Translations under genes and position numbers: made by a program
From: Oxalobacter formigenes
GTDB lineage: Bacteria; Pseudomonadota; Gammaproteobacteria; Burkholderiales; Burkholderiaceae_D
Assembly: GCA_023667225.1 (NCBI GenBank)
Contig: JAMPAN010000008.1
Span: forward strand, 1-48,236
DNA: 48,236 bases
Direction of reading: 5' to 3'
The notes under the pieces: model-generated
Database searches by the model: none
What the model was told of the DNA's origin: nothing
What the model saw: the letters and a program-made list of their open reading frames with translations, nothing else
In this document: piece by piece, positions 17,307 to 27,505 of the stretch
Position numbering within the stretch: the stretch's first letter is position 1
Layout: each line of letters begins with the position of its first letter

Positions 17307-19406
17307 CTATCTGCCGGCAGGTTTCCAGCGCATTTCGTTTAGCGAGTTTGCCGCCTGTTTTCTTGCGCAGGCGGGGCAGATCGCATGTTCCGGTTCGCCT
17401 GTCATGCCCATGCGGGAACGGGTGCGGTCAAACTGGACGGCAGGGGAGAAGGTGGCACCGCAGCAACTACAGGTTTGCAGGGGCTGGCTTCTGACGATTG
17501 TACCGGTGATTTCTGTGACACGCTGCCCGTTGCGGTTTTCTACCCGGATGGCGCCGGTTGGACAGACAGCGGCGCAGGCACCGCAGCCAATGCACAGGCT
17601 GGCCGGACGCAAAAAGTCTTCAAATACCAGGCGGCGGTTGCCGGTTTCAACCATCTTTAGTGCTTCTGCGCCAACCTGGATGCAGGCCAGTTCGCACAGG
17701 CCGCAGCCGATGCAGAGGTCGCAGCGCAGGCAGCGGCTGGCTTCTGTTTTTGCTTCGTTTTCATCCCAGTCATACTGGATGAAGTCGTGCGTCCATTTTC
17801 GCGATTCCGGGTCTTTTTCCGGAACATGCGGCCGGTTCTTGCCAAGACGGAAAGCAGCGTCAGACGGCAGGCAGAGGACATTGTCGCGCCGCTGGGGCTG
17901 AAGCGAAGGCAGATCCATTTCTTTTTTCATCAGCCAGGCATCAATGGCTTCCGCAGCCCGTTTCCCGGAGCCAATGGCCGCAACGACGGTGCTGGCGCCG
18001 TGCTGGATATCACCGCCGGAAAAGATACCGTGCTCGCCGGTTTCCAGTGTGACAGGGTCGGCGACAATGTTGCCCCATTCAAGTTTTATGTTGCTGCCAT
18101 CAAGCCAGGAAAGGCCGGCATCCTGGCCGATGCAGGCAATGATGTGATCCGCATGGACGGTAACGGGCCGGGCGGTTGCTGCGTCCGGCGCATTTTTTGA
18201 CCGTGAAAATTCAATGCGGTTGTCTTCCGTGATTTTTGCAGGCGTCCAGCGTTCGATGAGTTCTACGCCTTCTGCCAGCGCCATGGCGACTTCATGCGGG
18301 TTGGCAGGCATGTCTTTTTGGGTACGGCGGTACCATATTTGTACTTTTTCCGCGCCCTGGCGAAAAGCGGTCATGGCGGCGTCAATAGCAACGTTGCCGC
18401 CGCCGATGACGATGACGTGGGGGCCGATTTGCGGGTTTTTCCCGTCACGCACGGCGGAAAGGAAATCCATGCCGCCCAGCACAAAGGGCAGGCTGTCGCC
18501 CGGTACGCCCAGGCGGCGGGAGAATTGCAGCCCGATGGCGATAAAGGTGGCGTCAAATCCTTTGTCCTGGAATTCACGCACCTGTTTTACTGTGTAGTTG
18601 TTATGGATTTTGACGCCCAGTTTCCGAACCTGGCTGATTTCATTTTGCAGGGTTTCATTGGGCAGGCGGTAGTTCGGGATGCCATAGCGCATGATGCCGC
18701 CCGGTTCTTCCCTTTCATCGAATATTTCAACGTGGTGGCCTTTCTGGGCCAGGTAGTAGGCGGTGGTGATGCCGGCGGGGCCTGCGCCGATAACGGCTAC
18801 TTTTTTGCCGGAGGGCGCGGCAATTTCCTGCATGGGATAGGAGGTGCTGCACCGTGCAGCAACGGATTTCATCGGCTTGATCAGCACCGGCTGGCTGACG
18901 GTTTTCTGAACGCAGGCGTCTTCGCAGGGGGCGGGGCAAATGAGTCCGCAGGAATCCGGCAGGGGCGTGTCCTTGAGCAGGACGGAAAGCGAATCGTTGT
19001 AGTTGCCGTGGCCGATGTGCGCGATCATGCTGGGGATATCAATATGGGCAGGGCAGGCTTCCTGGCAGGGAACGCGCCGCGGCTCAAAACAGATGCCGGC
19101 TTCGCAGGTATGGGTTGTGACATGCCTGCGCCAGGTTTCGCGAGAGAGGTTTAGCGAGTTTTCCAGCAGGACGGCAAGGGATTGTTCGCTTTCGGGAAAG
19201 GCTTTTGCTGCAAGGGCCAAGGTATCCAGGTGTTTTTCTGTTGCCCGTCCCAGGCTGATTTCTGTGATGAGGCGAGCGGCTTCGGCCAGGGCGATACGCC
19301 CCTCTGGGGTCTGTTTTTCCTGGGAGTGCAGCCGGGTGCGCAAGGCTTTTAGGCATTCGGTTACCGGGCAGACTGTTTTTTCAGGGGCACTGTTTTTTTC
19401 CGTCAT
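17307..19406 (-). CDS. GltD-like FAD/Fe-S pyridine-nucleotide oxidoreductase, formate-associated
   Basis: This 699-residue multi-cofactor protein has, in order, a helical N terminus, a GltD-type cysteine region (C101, C106, C114, C118, then C153, C157, C161, C165), an FAD-binding motif GAGPAGITTAYYL near 207, an NAD(P)-binding motif VIGGGNVAIDAAMTAF, two ferredoxin clusters (CDLCIGCGLCELAC and CIGCGACAAVCP), and a C-terminal CSCCGA...CPAC ribbon. GltD-like chains carry electrons between Fe-S clusters and NAD(P)H. Here there is no GltB partner, and it diverges from a ferredoxin-fdhF pair. I infer that it couples formate dehydrogenase to NAD(P). Glutamate synthase activity is unlikely. Confidence 0.82.
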   Translation of the reverse strand: MTEKNSAPEKTVCPVTECLKALRTRLHSQEKQTPEGRIALAEAARLITEISLGRATEKHLDTLALAAKAFPESEQSLAVLLENSLNLSRETWRRHVTTHTCEAGICFEPRRVPCQEACPAHIDIPSMIAHIGHGNYNDSLSVLLKDTPLPDSCGLICPAPCEDACVQKTVSQPVLIKPMKSVAARCSTSYPMQEIAAPSGKKVAVIGAGPAGITTAYYLAQKGHHVEIFDEREEPGGIMRYGIPNYRLPNETLQNEISQVRKLGVKIHNNYTVKQVREFQDKGFDATFIAIGLQFSRRLGVPGDSLPFVLGGMDFLSAVRDGKNPQIGPHVIVIGGGNVAIDAAMTAFRQGAEKVQIWYRRTQKDMPANPHEVAMALAEGVELIERWTPAKITEDNRIEFSRSKNAPDAATARPVTVHADHIIACIGQDAGLSWLDGSNIKLEWGNIVADPVTLETGEHGIFSGGDIQHGASTVVAAIGSGKRAAEAIDAWLMKKEMDLPSLQPQRRDNVLCLPSDAAFRLGKNRPHVPEKDPESRKWTHDFIQYDWDENEAKTEASRCLRCDLCIGCGLCELACIQVGAEALKMVETGNRRLVFEDFLRPASLCIGCGACAAVCPTGAIRVENRNGQRVTEITGTIVRSQPLQTCSCCGATFSPAVQFDRTRSRMGMTGEPEHAICPACARKQAANSLNEMRWKPAGR

Positions 19407-19709
19407 GATCAGCTTGTTTTCATCCGAATTGAATCAATACAAAACGCCCCGCTGGCAGCGCCGGCAAGGTAGGCAGGTAAAAAGCATAACATAACATGCT
19501 CTTGCCGGTATGCAAAACGGGCTGGTGTTTTTTGTGGTTTTCTGCCTCCGGCCTGTTGTATGCCGGAGGGTGCATGGCGGTACAGGCACATTGTCCGAAC
19601 AGCTTTTTCGGCAAGCGCTTTTTCTATTTTACGGGTAAAATGGGATTCCGGCATCCATATCGCCGGCCTGTACTGTTTGTGCAATCCAGGAAAATACCAG
19701 GAGAGAAGG
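19407..19709. promoter_or_regulatory. Divergent control region of the formate dehydrogenase genes
   Basis: These 303 bp separate the leftward FAD/Fe-S subunit gene from the rightward ferredoxin-fdhF genes. An inverted repeat, CCTCCGGC (19545-19552) and GCCGGAGG (19562-19569) with a 9-base spacer, lies near the middle. TAAAAT at 19636-19641 is a -10 candidate for the ferredoxin gene, but without a good -35. I looked for the sigma-54 pattern TGGCAC-N5-TTGC, which drives E. coli fdhF, and did not find it. GGAGAGAAGG before 19710 is a strong ribosome-binding site. Confidence 0.5.
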
Positions 19710-20258
19710 ATGAATCGTTTTGTGATAGCCGAGCCGGACAAGTGCATAGGGTGCCGTACCTGCGAGGTGGCCTGTGTGCTGGCTCACCGGGATGGGATGC
19801 AGGATGGCGTGGCGCTTTCTGCGGAAAATTTCCATCCGAGGCTTCGGCTGGTCAAGAACCTGACGTTAACGGCGCCGGTGCAATGCCGCCAGTGTGAAAA
19901 TGCGCCTTGTGTGAACGTTTGTCCAACCGGGGCGCTGGTCTATGACCGCAATACGGTTCAGATTCGGCGCGAGCGGTGTATCGGCTGCCAGTCGTGTGTG
20001 ATTGCCTGCCCGTTTGGCGCAATGGAAATGGTGAATGCACCTGTCAGGCAGCCTGATCTGGGACCGCTTCATGTGCAGCAAGCGGTTTCTGTCGCGCAAA
20101 AATGCGATTTGTGTATTGAGACGGAAACCGGCCCGGCCTGTATGGCGGTGTGCCCGACTCATGCGCTTCATCTGGTGGATACGGAAGCGATAGACAACAA
20201 AACGCGCAGGAAACGCGAAAAATCCGCTTTTGCCATGCCGGCAGATGCTTTCCGGTAG
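19710..20258 (+). CDS. HydN/HycB-type four-cluster ferredoxin
   Basis: This 182-residue polyferredoxin has the cysteine pattern of four [4Fe-4S] clusters: CIGCRTCEVAC, CRQCENAPCVNVCP, CIGCQSCVIACP and CDLC...CMAVCP. It resembles HydN and HycB, small electron-transfer subunits that partner FDH-H in E. coli. The ATG at 19710 follows GGAGAGAAGG directly; an upstream in-frame ATG adds an implausible tail. It is 41 bp ahead of fdhF and surely co-transcribed. I infer that it takes electrons from FdhF and passes them to the divergently encoded FAD/Fe-S subunit. No hydrogenase genes are in the window, so a formate hydrogenlyase is not supported. Confidence 0.88.
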   Translation: MNRFVIAEPDKCIGCRTCEVACVLAHRDGMQDGVALSAENFHPRLRLVKNLTLTAPVQCRQCENAPCVNVCPTGALVYDRNTVQIRRERCIGCQSCVIACPFGAMEMVNAPVRQPDLGPLHVQQAVSVAQKCDLCIETETGPACMAVCPTHALHLVDTEAIDNKTRRKREKSAFAMPADAFR

Positions 20259-20299
20259 CGCCGCTTTTTTACGCAGTCAGACAAGGCAGGAAACAAAAG

Positions 20300-22456
20300 A
20301 TGGAAAAAGTCATTACTGTATGCCCATATTGTGCTTCCGGTTGCAAGATTAATCTGGTTGTGCAGGATGGAAAAATTATCCGGGCCGAAGGCGCTAACGG
20401 CGTGACCAACCAGGGCGAGTTGTGTCTGAAGGGTTATTATGGCTGGGAGTTTTTGAATGATACCCGCCTGTTGACGCCCCGTTTGACCCAGCCCATGATT
20501 CGCCGGAAAAGAGGCGGGGATTTTGAGGTGGTTTCCTGGGATGAGGCAATTGCGTTTGCCAGTTCGCGCCTTTTGGCTGTCCGGGAAAAGTACGGGCCGG
20601 ATGCCATCATGATGACGGGCTCGTCCCGCGGCCCTGGTAATGAGGCAAATTATATTGCGCAGAAGGTGGCGCGCGCGGTTGTGGGTACCAACAATATCGA
20701 CTGCTGCGCCCGTGTCTGCCATGCGCCGTCGGTTTCCGGCCTGGAAGTAACGCTGGGCAACGGCGCGATGAGCAATTCTATCTGCGAGATTGAAGATACC
20801 CAGTGTATTCTGGTTTTTGGATATAACGCGGCGGATTCCCATCCTATTGTGGCCCGCCGTATTCTCAAAGCCAAGGAAAAGGGCGCAAAGATTATTGTGT
20901 GCGATCCGCGCGTGATTGAGACTGTCAGGATTGCCGATTTGCATTTGCCGCTCAAAAACGGCTCCAATATGGCTCTGGTGAATGCTTTTGCCAATGTGCT
21001 GCTGGAGGAAGGGCTTTATAACGAGGAATTTGTCGGGAAGTATGCCGAAGGGTTCGACGCCTACCGGGCAGTGGTTTCCCGATATACGCCGGAATATGCC
21101 TCGGAGATAACCGGGCTGGATCCTGACCTTATCCGGGATGCCATGTATATGTATGCTTCCGCGCCTTCGGCAACGATTTTGTGGGGCATGGGGGTTACCC
21201 AGTGGGGGCAGGCTGTGGATGTTGTGAAGGGCTTGTCCAGCCTGGCGGTGATGACGGGCAATCTGGGCCGTCCCAATGTAGGCGTTGGCCCGGTTCGCGG
21301 CCAGAACAATGTGCAGGGTGCCTGCGACATGGGCGCTTTGCCGGGCACGCTACCAGGTTATTACCGTGTGTGGAATCCTGAACACCGGGAAAAGTTTGCC
21401 AAGGCGTGGGGGGTGCCGTCGATTCCTGAAAAGGTGGGACTCCATCTCACGGAGGTGCCGCATGCCATCCATGACGGCAAGCTCAAGGCTTGCTGGATTT
21501 TCGGCGAAGATCCGCTTCAGACGGAACCGGATCTTTCCAGTTTGCGCAAGGAGTATGAGAAGCTGGAGCTGATTATTGTGCAGGATATTTTCATGACCAA
21601 GACGGCCATGATGGCGGATGTGATTTTGCCTGCGACTTCGTGGGGCGAGCATGAGGGCGTTTATTCATCGGCAGACCGGGGGTTCCAGCGCTTTTACAAG
21701 GCGGTTGAGCCAAAGGGCAATGTCAAGCCGGACTGGGAGATTCACAGTCTGATGGCGACTGCCATGGGGTATCCGATGAAATACCGCAATACCCAGGAGA
21801 TCTGGGATGAATTGCGGGGAATATGTGACTTGTACAGGGGGGCCACGTACGAGAAGATGGCCGGGCTGGGTTATGTGCCCTGGCCGTGTCCGGATGAGGA
21901 TCATCCCGGTACGCCCTGGTTGTATGAAGGTAACCGCTTTGATACGCCCAGCGGCAAGGCGCTGTTGTTTGCGGCGGAATGGCGCGGCCCGATGGAGTCA
22001 ACGGATGCGGAGTTCCCGCTGACGCTGTGTACTGTCAGGGAAGTCGGCCATTATTCCTGCCGTTCCATGACAGGCAACTGTTCTGCCTTGCAGACGCTGG
22101 CAAATGAGCCGGGATATGTTCAGATTCATCCAGAGGATGCGTCAAAACTGGGGATAGGAGATCAGGAGCTGGTCTGGATTGCTTCCCGGCGCGGCAGGGT
22201 GATAACTCGCGCCAATCTCAATGAACGGGCCAATGCGGGTGCGGTTTACATGACTTATCAGTGGTGGATTGGCGCTTGCAACGAGTTGACTGCCGAGCAT
22301 CTTGATCCGATATCCAAGACGCCTGAGCACAAGTATTGTGCAGTAAAGATTGAGGCTATTCCGGATCAGGTCTGGGCTGAGCGGTATGTTGCGGAAACTT
22401 ACGAGAAGATGAAGGCTGATATGCGGGATGCGGTGAGGGCGGCTGAAGCGGCCTGA
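20300..22456 (+). CDS. fdhF: Formate dehydrogenase catalytic subunit, cysteine-type FDH-H
   Basis: This cytoplasmic molybdenum (or tungsten) enzyme oxidises formate to CO2. At 718 residues it matches E. coli FDH-H (715) and keeps its key positions in register: cluster cysteines C8, C11, C15 and C42, K44, and the active-site pair at 140-141. Position 140, selenocysteine in E. coli, is cysteine here (codon TGC), followed by H141 in ARVCHAPSV. No signal or twin-arginine peptide is present. The C-terminal molybdopterin-binding domain is complete (RSMTGNCSALQ, YMTYQWWIGACNELT). The start at 20300 gives the family N terminus. Whether Mo or W is bound cannot be told, though the adjacent mod genes favour Mo. 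Confidence 0.94.
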   Translation: MEKVITVCPYCASGCKINLVVQDGKIIRAEGANGVTNQGELCLKGYYGWEFLNDTRLLTPRLTQPMIRRKRGGDFEVVSWDEAIAFASSRLLAVREKYGPDAIMMTGSSRGPGNEANYIAQKVARAVVGTNNIDCCARVCHAPSVSGLEVTLGNGAMSNSICEIEDTQCILVFGYNAADSHPIVARRILKAKEKGAKIIVCDPRVIETVRIADLHLPLKNGSNMALVNAFANVLLEEGLYNEEFVGKYAEGFDAYRAVVSRYTPEYASEITGLDPDLIRDAMYMYASAPSATILWGMGVTQWGQAVDVVKGLSSLAVMTGNLGRPNVGVGPVRGQNNVQGACDMGALPGTLPGYYRVWNPEHREKFAKAWGVPSIPEKVGLHLTEVPHAIHDGKLKACWIFGEDPLQTEPDLSSLRKEYEKLELIIVQDIFMTKTAMMADVILPATSWGEHEGVYSSADRGFQRFYKAVEPKGNVKPDWEIHSLMATAMGYPMKYRNTQEIWDELRGICDLYRGATYEKMAGLGYVPWPCPDEDHPGTPWLYEGNRFDTPSGKALLFAAEWRGPMESTDAEFPLTLCTVREVGHYSCRSMTGNCSALQTLANEPGYVQIHPEDASKLGIGDQELVWIASRRGRVITRANLNERANAGAVYMTYQWWIGACNELTAEHLDPISKTPEHKYCAVKIEAIPDQVWAERYVAETYEKMKADMRDAVRAAEAA

Positions 22457-22473
22457 AACGGGTCCGGGTGCGT

Positions 22474-22511
22474 AAAAAAGCCGTTGTGCATTTTTTGTAC
22501 AACGGCTTTTT
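22474..22511. terminator. Bidirectional terminator between fdhF and the aldehyde dehydrogenase gene
   Basis: GCCGTTGTGCA and TGTACAACGGC form an 11-bp stem with one G-T pair, flanked by A-rich sequence on the left and a T tract on the right. It can therefore stop transcription from both convergent genes. Confidence 0.85.
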
Positions 22512-22519
22512 ATTTATTT

Positions 22520-23989
22520 TCAGTGTGACGGTTTTTGCCTGCCAGTCAGTGACAACCATATGGTTTTGGGTTCGGTAAAGTTTTCCAGGGCAGCTTCGCC
22601 GTGTTCCCGTCCAAAGCCGGATTCACCGGTACCGCCCCAGGGCAGGCGGATGTCGGTATAGCCGTAGGTGTTGATCCAGACGGTGCCGGCCCGCAGCTCG
22701 TGTGCAACCTGGTGGACACGGGTGATATCTGCGCTCCAGACACCGGCTGCCAGGCTGAATGCTGTGCCGTTGGCGATGCGGATGGCGTCATCAATGTCTT
22801 CAAAAGGGATGACGCTGGCAACCGGCCCAAAAATTTCTTCCTGGGAAATCCGCATTTCATGGGCAACGCCGGTGAAGATGGTGGGTTCGACATAGTAGCC
22901 GCTTCTGTTGCAGCGTTTGCCGCCGTAAATCAGTGAAGCACCTTCTTTTTTGCCGGTGTCAATATAATCCAGTACGGTTTTCATCTGTTGGGAAGACACC
23001 AGCGGTCCCATGACGGTTTCAGGCTGAAGGGTATCGCCGATGCGGATGCCTTTTGCGCGCTGGATAAGCCTGTCGATGACTTCGTCATAGACGGCTTTTT
23101 GCACCAGGATGCGGGAGCCGGCAGAACAGACTTGTCCGGCATTGAAAAAGACGCCTGATGCCGCGCCACGGACGGCGTTGTCCAGGTTGGCATCGGCAAA
23201 AATGATGTTGGCGGATTTGCCGCCGAGTTCCAGGGTGATGCGTTTGAAGTTGCTTGCCGCGCCCTGCATGATGCCTCGGCCAACGCCTGGCGATCCGGTG
23301 AAGGTGATTTTATCAATGCCCGGATGGGCGACCATAGCGTTGCCCACTACGCTGCCGCGGCCGGTGACGATGTTCAGAACGCCGGGCGGCAAGCCGGCTT
23401 TAAGTGCCAGCTCGCCTGTCCGGATGAGGCTTAGGGGCGTCAGTTCTGCCGGTTTGGCTATCAGGGTGCAGCCGCATGCCAATGCCGGGGCGATTTTCCA
23501 GATGCCGATCATGATGGGAAAGTTCCAGGGCACAATAGCGCCGACAACGCCGACAGGTTCCCTGACGGTATAGGTTAAGGCGTCAGGCCGGGCGGGGATG
23601 ACTTGCCCGATGATTTTGTCGCACCAGCCGGCGTAGTAGCGCATGGTATCAATGGCTGCCGGCATATCCTGGCGGCGGACGCTGGCGATGGGTTTGCCGG
23701 CATTTAAGGTTTCCAGCATGATCAGTTCTTCCTGGTGCTGTTCCATTAAGTCTGCCAGCCGGTAGAGGATTTGCGCCCGGTCTGCCGCTTTCATGCCGTT
23801 CCAGACTTTCAGTGCGGCACGGGCGGCCGCCACAGCAGTATCAATATCTTTGGCGTTGCCCTGGGCGACTTTTGCCATGACGGTTTCTGTTGCCGGATTC
23901 AGAATGTCGGAATATTGCCCGCTATCCGGTTTGACGGGCTTGCCGTTAATTAACAGTTCATGTTGCAGGATGCCGGTGGGATTGCTCAT
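22520..23989 (-). CDS. NAD(P)-dependent aldehyde dehydrogenase
   Basis: This 489-residue protein is a class 1/2-like aldehyde dehydrogenase, oxidising an aldehyde to the acid. The catalytic cysteine lies in FFNAGQVCSAGSR and the general base glutamate in LELGGKSANI. The cofactor segments VPWNFPIMIG and TFTGSPGVGRGIM are intact. It resembles the betaine/aminobutyraldehyde dehydrogenase group, but the substrate is not clear. The ATG at 23989 is preferred because GGAG lies 7 bases ahead; an ATG at 24001 would add four residues. It is convergent with fdhF and downstream of modC, so a link to formate metabolism is only suggested by position. Confidence 0.87.
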   Translation of the reverse strand: MSNPTGILQHELLINGKPVKPDSGQYSDILNPATETVMAKVAQGNAKDIDTAVAAARAALKVWNGMKAADRAQILYRLADLMEQHQEELIMLETLNAGKPIASVRRQDMPAAIDTMRYYAGWCDKIIGQVIPARPDALTYTVREPVGVVGAIVPWNFPIMIGIWKIAPALACGCTLIAKPAELTPLSLIRTGELALKAGLPPGVLNIVTGRGSVVGNAMVAHPGIDKITFTGSPGVGRGIMQGAASNFKRITLELGGKSANIIFADANLDNAVRGAASGVFFNAGQVCSAGSRILVQKAVYDEVIDRLIQRAKGIRIGDTLQPETVMGPLVSSQQMKTVLDYIDTGKKEGASLIYGGKRCNRSGYYVEPTIFTGVAHEMRISQEEIFGPVASVIPFEDIDDAIRIANGTAFSLAAGVWSADITRVHQVAHELRAGTVWINTYGYTDIRLPWGGTGESGFGREHGEAALENFTEPKTIWLSLTGRQKPSH

Positions 23990-24100
23990 GAGAATCTCCA
24001 TGTATCAGAAAGGGAAGAAGCGTATTTTCCATTGTATGGGAAACGGATTTTCCCGCTGTGTTCTGTAATAAGGATGATTTGCCGTGTTGTACTGGTGCAG

Positions 24101-25177
24101 TCAGTTCGGAATGGCTATGCCTTTGACCTGGGCGTAGAGTGTTTTGCCGGGACTGATTCCCAGTATGAAGGCGGATCGGGCTGTGATGCGGGATAACAGG
24201 CGGGCACCGCCGGTATCGAGTTCTACTATGACCAGCCCGTTTTCGTTTTCATGGAGATTGACAACACGGGCGGGGATCAGGTTCAGGATGCTGGTATCTG
24301 TTGCAGGAGAAAGCGCCAGGCTGACATCGTTGGCATGGATACGCAGGCGGACCGGCTTGCCTGCCGGGATGGGCGCGCCAGGCAGGCAGAGGCGGCCGCT
24401 GCCAAAGGCAATGGTATTGAGGTGGAAGCGCTCTTCCCTTTCAATGGCGGTTCCCTGGATGATGGCTGCCGCATCGCGGCGGTGCGCCAGGGGAAGGTCC
24501 AGCCGGGTTAACAGTTGTTCAATTTTATCGGATGCCCTGATTTTTCCTGCTTCCAGCAAAATCAGGTGGTCTGCCAGGCTGCTGATTTCATCCAGGTCGT
24601 GGCTGACATAAAGGATGGGGATGGACAGTTCCGCATTGAGCCGGTTCAGGTAGGGTATGATTTCGGCTTTGCGCGGTAAGTCGAGGGAGGAAAGCGGTTC
24701 ATCCATCATGAGGATGCGCGGGCTGGTTGCCAGGGCTCTCGCGATACCGACCCGCTGTTTTTCGCCGCCAGAGAGGGTTTGGGGTTTTCTATCCATCAGG
24801 GGAGCCAGGCCAAGCAGATCGGCAACATAGTCCAGTGAAATGCACCGCGCGGCTTCAGGCACGCGTTTTAATCCGTATTCCAGGTTTTTCCGGACGGTCA
24901 GATGCGGGAACAGGGCAGCATCCTGGAAGACGAATCCCAGGGGGCGTTTGTAAGGAGGAAGGAAGATGCCCTGTTCATCATCATGCCAGATTTCATCACC
25001 TATAACGATGCGGCTGTTGACCGGGCGCTCAAGCCCGGCAATGGCGCGCAAAAGTGTGGATTTCCCGGAACCGGAAACCCCGAAAATGCCGGTAACGCCT
25101 TTTCCCGGCAGGGATTGGTTGACCTGAAGCAAGTAGCCTGGAAAGCGGACTTCAAGGCGAATCCGGATTACGCTCAT
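24101..25177 (-). CDS. modC: Molybdate ABC transporter ATPase ModC
   Basis: ModC is the cytoplasmic ATPase of the molybdate importer. The 358-residue product has Walker A in [14 protein letters not shown], the Q-loop in [13 protein letters not shown], the signature [15 protein letters not shown], Walker B in [12 protein letters not shown], and the switch histidine in [10 protein letters not shown]-terminal TOBE/Mop domain (about 285-350) would bind molybdate and gate transport. The ATG at 25177 overlaps the modB stop as ATGA and gives the usual start. It is the last gene of modABC. Confidence 0.95.
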   Translation of the reverse strand: MSVIRIRLEVRFPGYLLQVNQSLPGKGVTGIFGVSGSGKSTLLRAIAGLERPVNSRIVIGDEIWHDDEQGIFLPPYKRPLGFVFQDAALFPHLTVRKNLEYGLKRVPEAARCISLDYVADLLGLAPLMDRKPQTLSGGEKQRVGIARALATSPRILMMDEPLSSLDLPRKAEIIPYLNRLNAELSIPILYVSHDLDEISSLADHLILLEAGKIRASDKIEQLLTRLDLPLAHRRDAAAIIQGTAIEREERFHLNTIAFGSGRLCLPGAPIPAGKPVRLRIHANDVSLALSPATDTSILNLIPARVVNLHENENGLVIVELDTGGARLLSRITARSAFILGISPGKTLYAQVKGIAIPN

Positions 25178-25845
25178 GACTGTTTTCCTGTGGGATTCAG
25201 GAGGTACAGGGCCAGCAGGACGATAAAGCAAAAGACAAGCAGGCCGGCAGAAAGCCAGTGTGCCTGCGAGTATTCAATGTTTTCAACGTAATCGAAAATT
25301 TGCACTGACAGTACGCGGGTTTTGCCAGGCATGTTTCCGCCGATCATAAGGACAACGCCGAATTCGCCTACGGTATGCGCGAAGCCCATTACGGCTGCGG
25401 TAAGGTAGCCGGGTTTTGCCAGCGGCAGGATAACGCTGAAAAAGGTATCCAGCGGGGATGCGCGCAAGGTTGCTGCGGCTTCAAGCGGACGGGAACCGAT
25501 AGCTTCAAAAGCGTTCTGGAGCGGCTGCACGACAAAAGGCAGGGAGTAACATACCGATGCAACGACCAGGCCTGCAAAGCTGAAGGGCAAGGGCGGCAGG
25601 CCCAGGCTGCCGGTCAGTTTGCCGACAGGCCCGTTGGGACCCATCATCAGGAGAAGGTAAAACCCCAAAACGGTGGGCGGCAGGACAAAGGGCAGGGTGA
25701 CGATGGCGCTGACCGGGCTTTTCCACCAGGCTCGCGTTTGCGAGAGTAGCCAGGCCAAAGGAGTGCCGATGACAAGCAGGATAAGGGTTGTCAGCAAGGC
25801 CAGCCTGATGGTCAGGAAGACGGCCGAATAATCAAAATCAGTCAT
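25174..25845 (-). CDS. modB: Molybdate ABC transporter permease ModB
   Basis: ModB is the inner-membrane channel of the molybdate importer. This 223-residue protein has about five to six hydrophobic helices and the ATPase-contact EAA loop in [25 protein letters not shown]. The N-terminal [13 protein letters not shown] and [13 protein letters not shown] are typical of the family. It lies 18 bp after modA and overlaps modC. Confidence 0.95.
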   Translation of the reverse strand: MTDFDYSAVFLTIRLALLTTLILLVIGTPLAWLLSQTRAWWKSPVSAIVTLPFVLPPTVLGFYLLLMMGPNGPVGKLTGSLGLPPLPFSFAGLVVASVCYSLPFVVQPLQNAFEAIGSRPLEAAATLRASPLDTFFSVILPLAKPGYLTAAVMGFAHTVGEFGVVLMIGGNMPGKTRVLSVQIFDYVENIEYSQAHWLSAGLLVFCFIVLLALYLLNPTGKQS

Positions 25846-25863
25846 AAATGGTTGCGGATGATT

Positions 25864-26669
<806 letters not shown>

Positions 26670-26733
26670 GAAAGTTTAGTAAAAAAAAGAGCAAAAAACA
26701 ATCAGGCATGAAAAATCAGGGCACAATAGCAGT

Positions 26734-27495
26734 ATGAAAGTATCTACGTTAGCTCAGGCATTGGGATATCATGCTGCGGATAAACGCATGGAGGTGCTGC
26801 GCTGTATTGATGAGACCGGTTCTATTTCACAGGCGGCACGCCTGGCCGGGATCAGTTACAAGGCAGCCTGGCAGGCGGTGGATACGTTGTCCAACCTGAT
26901 AGGGATGAAGCTGGTTGACCGGAGCGTTGGCGGTGTTGGCGGCGGCGGGGCCAGGTTGACCGGAGAGGGGCGGAGTTTGCTGGAAATTGCGGCCAGGCTG
27001 GAGGCTCAGCGGCAGCAGTTTTTTGCATCGCTTGCGCAAGAAGAAGGTGTGTTGCCTGAAGAAGGGTTGCTGCCTTTGGGCGTTCAGACCAGTATGCGCA
27101 ATCATCTTTTGTGCCGGGTGGCATCCCTTGAGACGGCAGGCCCGGTTGTGCGGGTGGTGCTGGCGCTGCGGGATACGATGATGCTGGCTTCCCGCATTAC
27201 ACGGACCAGCGCTGAATTGCTGGCGTTAAATCCCGGTTTGCCTGTTATCGCGCTGTGCAAGGCGATGGCAGTGAAGGTTGGCCGGGAATGCCAGGAGGAT
27301 ATGGCCGGTGTTAATTGCCTGCAAGGTACAGTCAGCCGCCTTGCCAGGGGCGAAGAGGCAGATGAGTTGTTTCTTGAGCTGGATTCCGGTCTTCAGCTGG
27401 TGGGGTTTTCGCCTTCTGTTTTAAAAATAAAGGAAGGGGAACCGGTTTGGGCGATGATTGACGAATCGGCTGTAGCGCTTGCCCTGTTTCCCTGA
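26734..27495 (+). CDS. modE: Molybdate-responsive regulator ModE
   Basis: ModE binds molybdate and represses mod genes while activating some molybdoenzyme genes. The 253-residue product has an N-terminal winged helix (MEVLRCIDETGSISQAARLAGISYKAAWQAVDTL, about 17-55) and two C-terminal Mop/TOBE repeats (about 120-190 and 190-253), as in full-length E. coli ModE. It diverges from modA and is followed by fdhD after 10 bp, so regulator and FDH maturation factor are probably co-transcribed. Confidence 0.95.
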   Translation: MKVSTLAQALGYHAADKRMEVLRCIDETGSISQAARLAGISYKAAWQAVDTLSNLIGMKLVDRSVGGVGGGGARLTGEGRSLLEIAARLEAQRQQFFASLAQEEGVLPEEGLLPLGVQTSMRNHLLCRVASLETAGPVVRVVLALRDTMMLASRITRTSAELLALNPGLPVIALCKAMAVKVGRECQEDMAGVNCLQGTVSRLARGEEADELFLELDSGLQLVGFSPSVLKIKEGEPVWAMIDESAVALALFP

Positions 27496-27505
27496 AGGGG
27501 GTGTT

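Noticed and set aside
17307-19406. Glutamate synthase small subunit GltD
   Set aside because: It has extra ferredoxin and C-terminal cysteine domains, no adjacent gltB, and lies with formate dehydrogenase genes.
19407-19709. Sigma-54 promoter ahead of the ferredoxin-fdhF genes
   Set aside because: E. coli fdhF uses one, but TGGCAC-N5-TTGC or a close variant was not found on either strand.
20717-20719. Selenocysteine in FdhF
   Set aside because: The codon is TGC, an ordinary cysteine, and the frame has no internal TGA.
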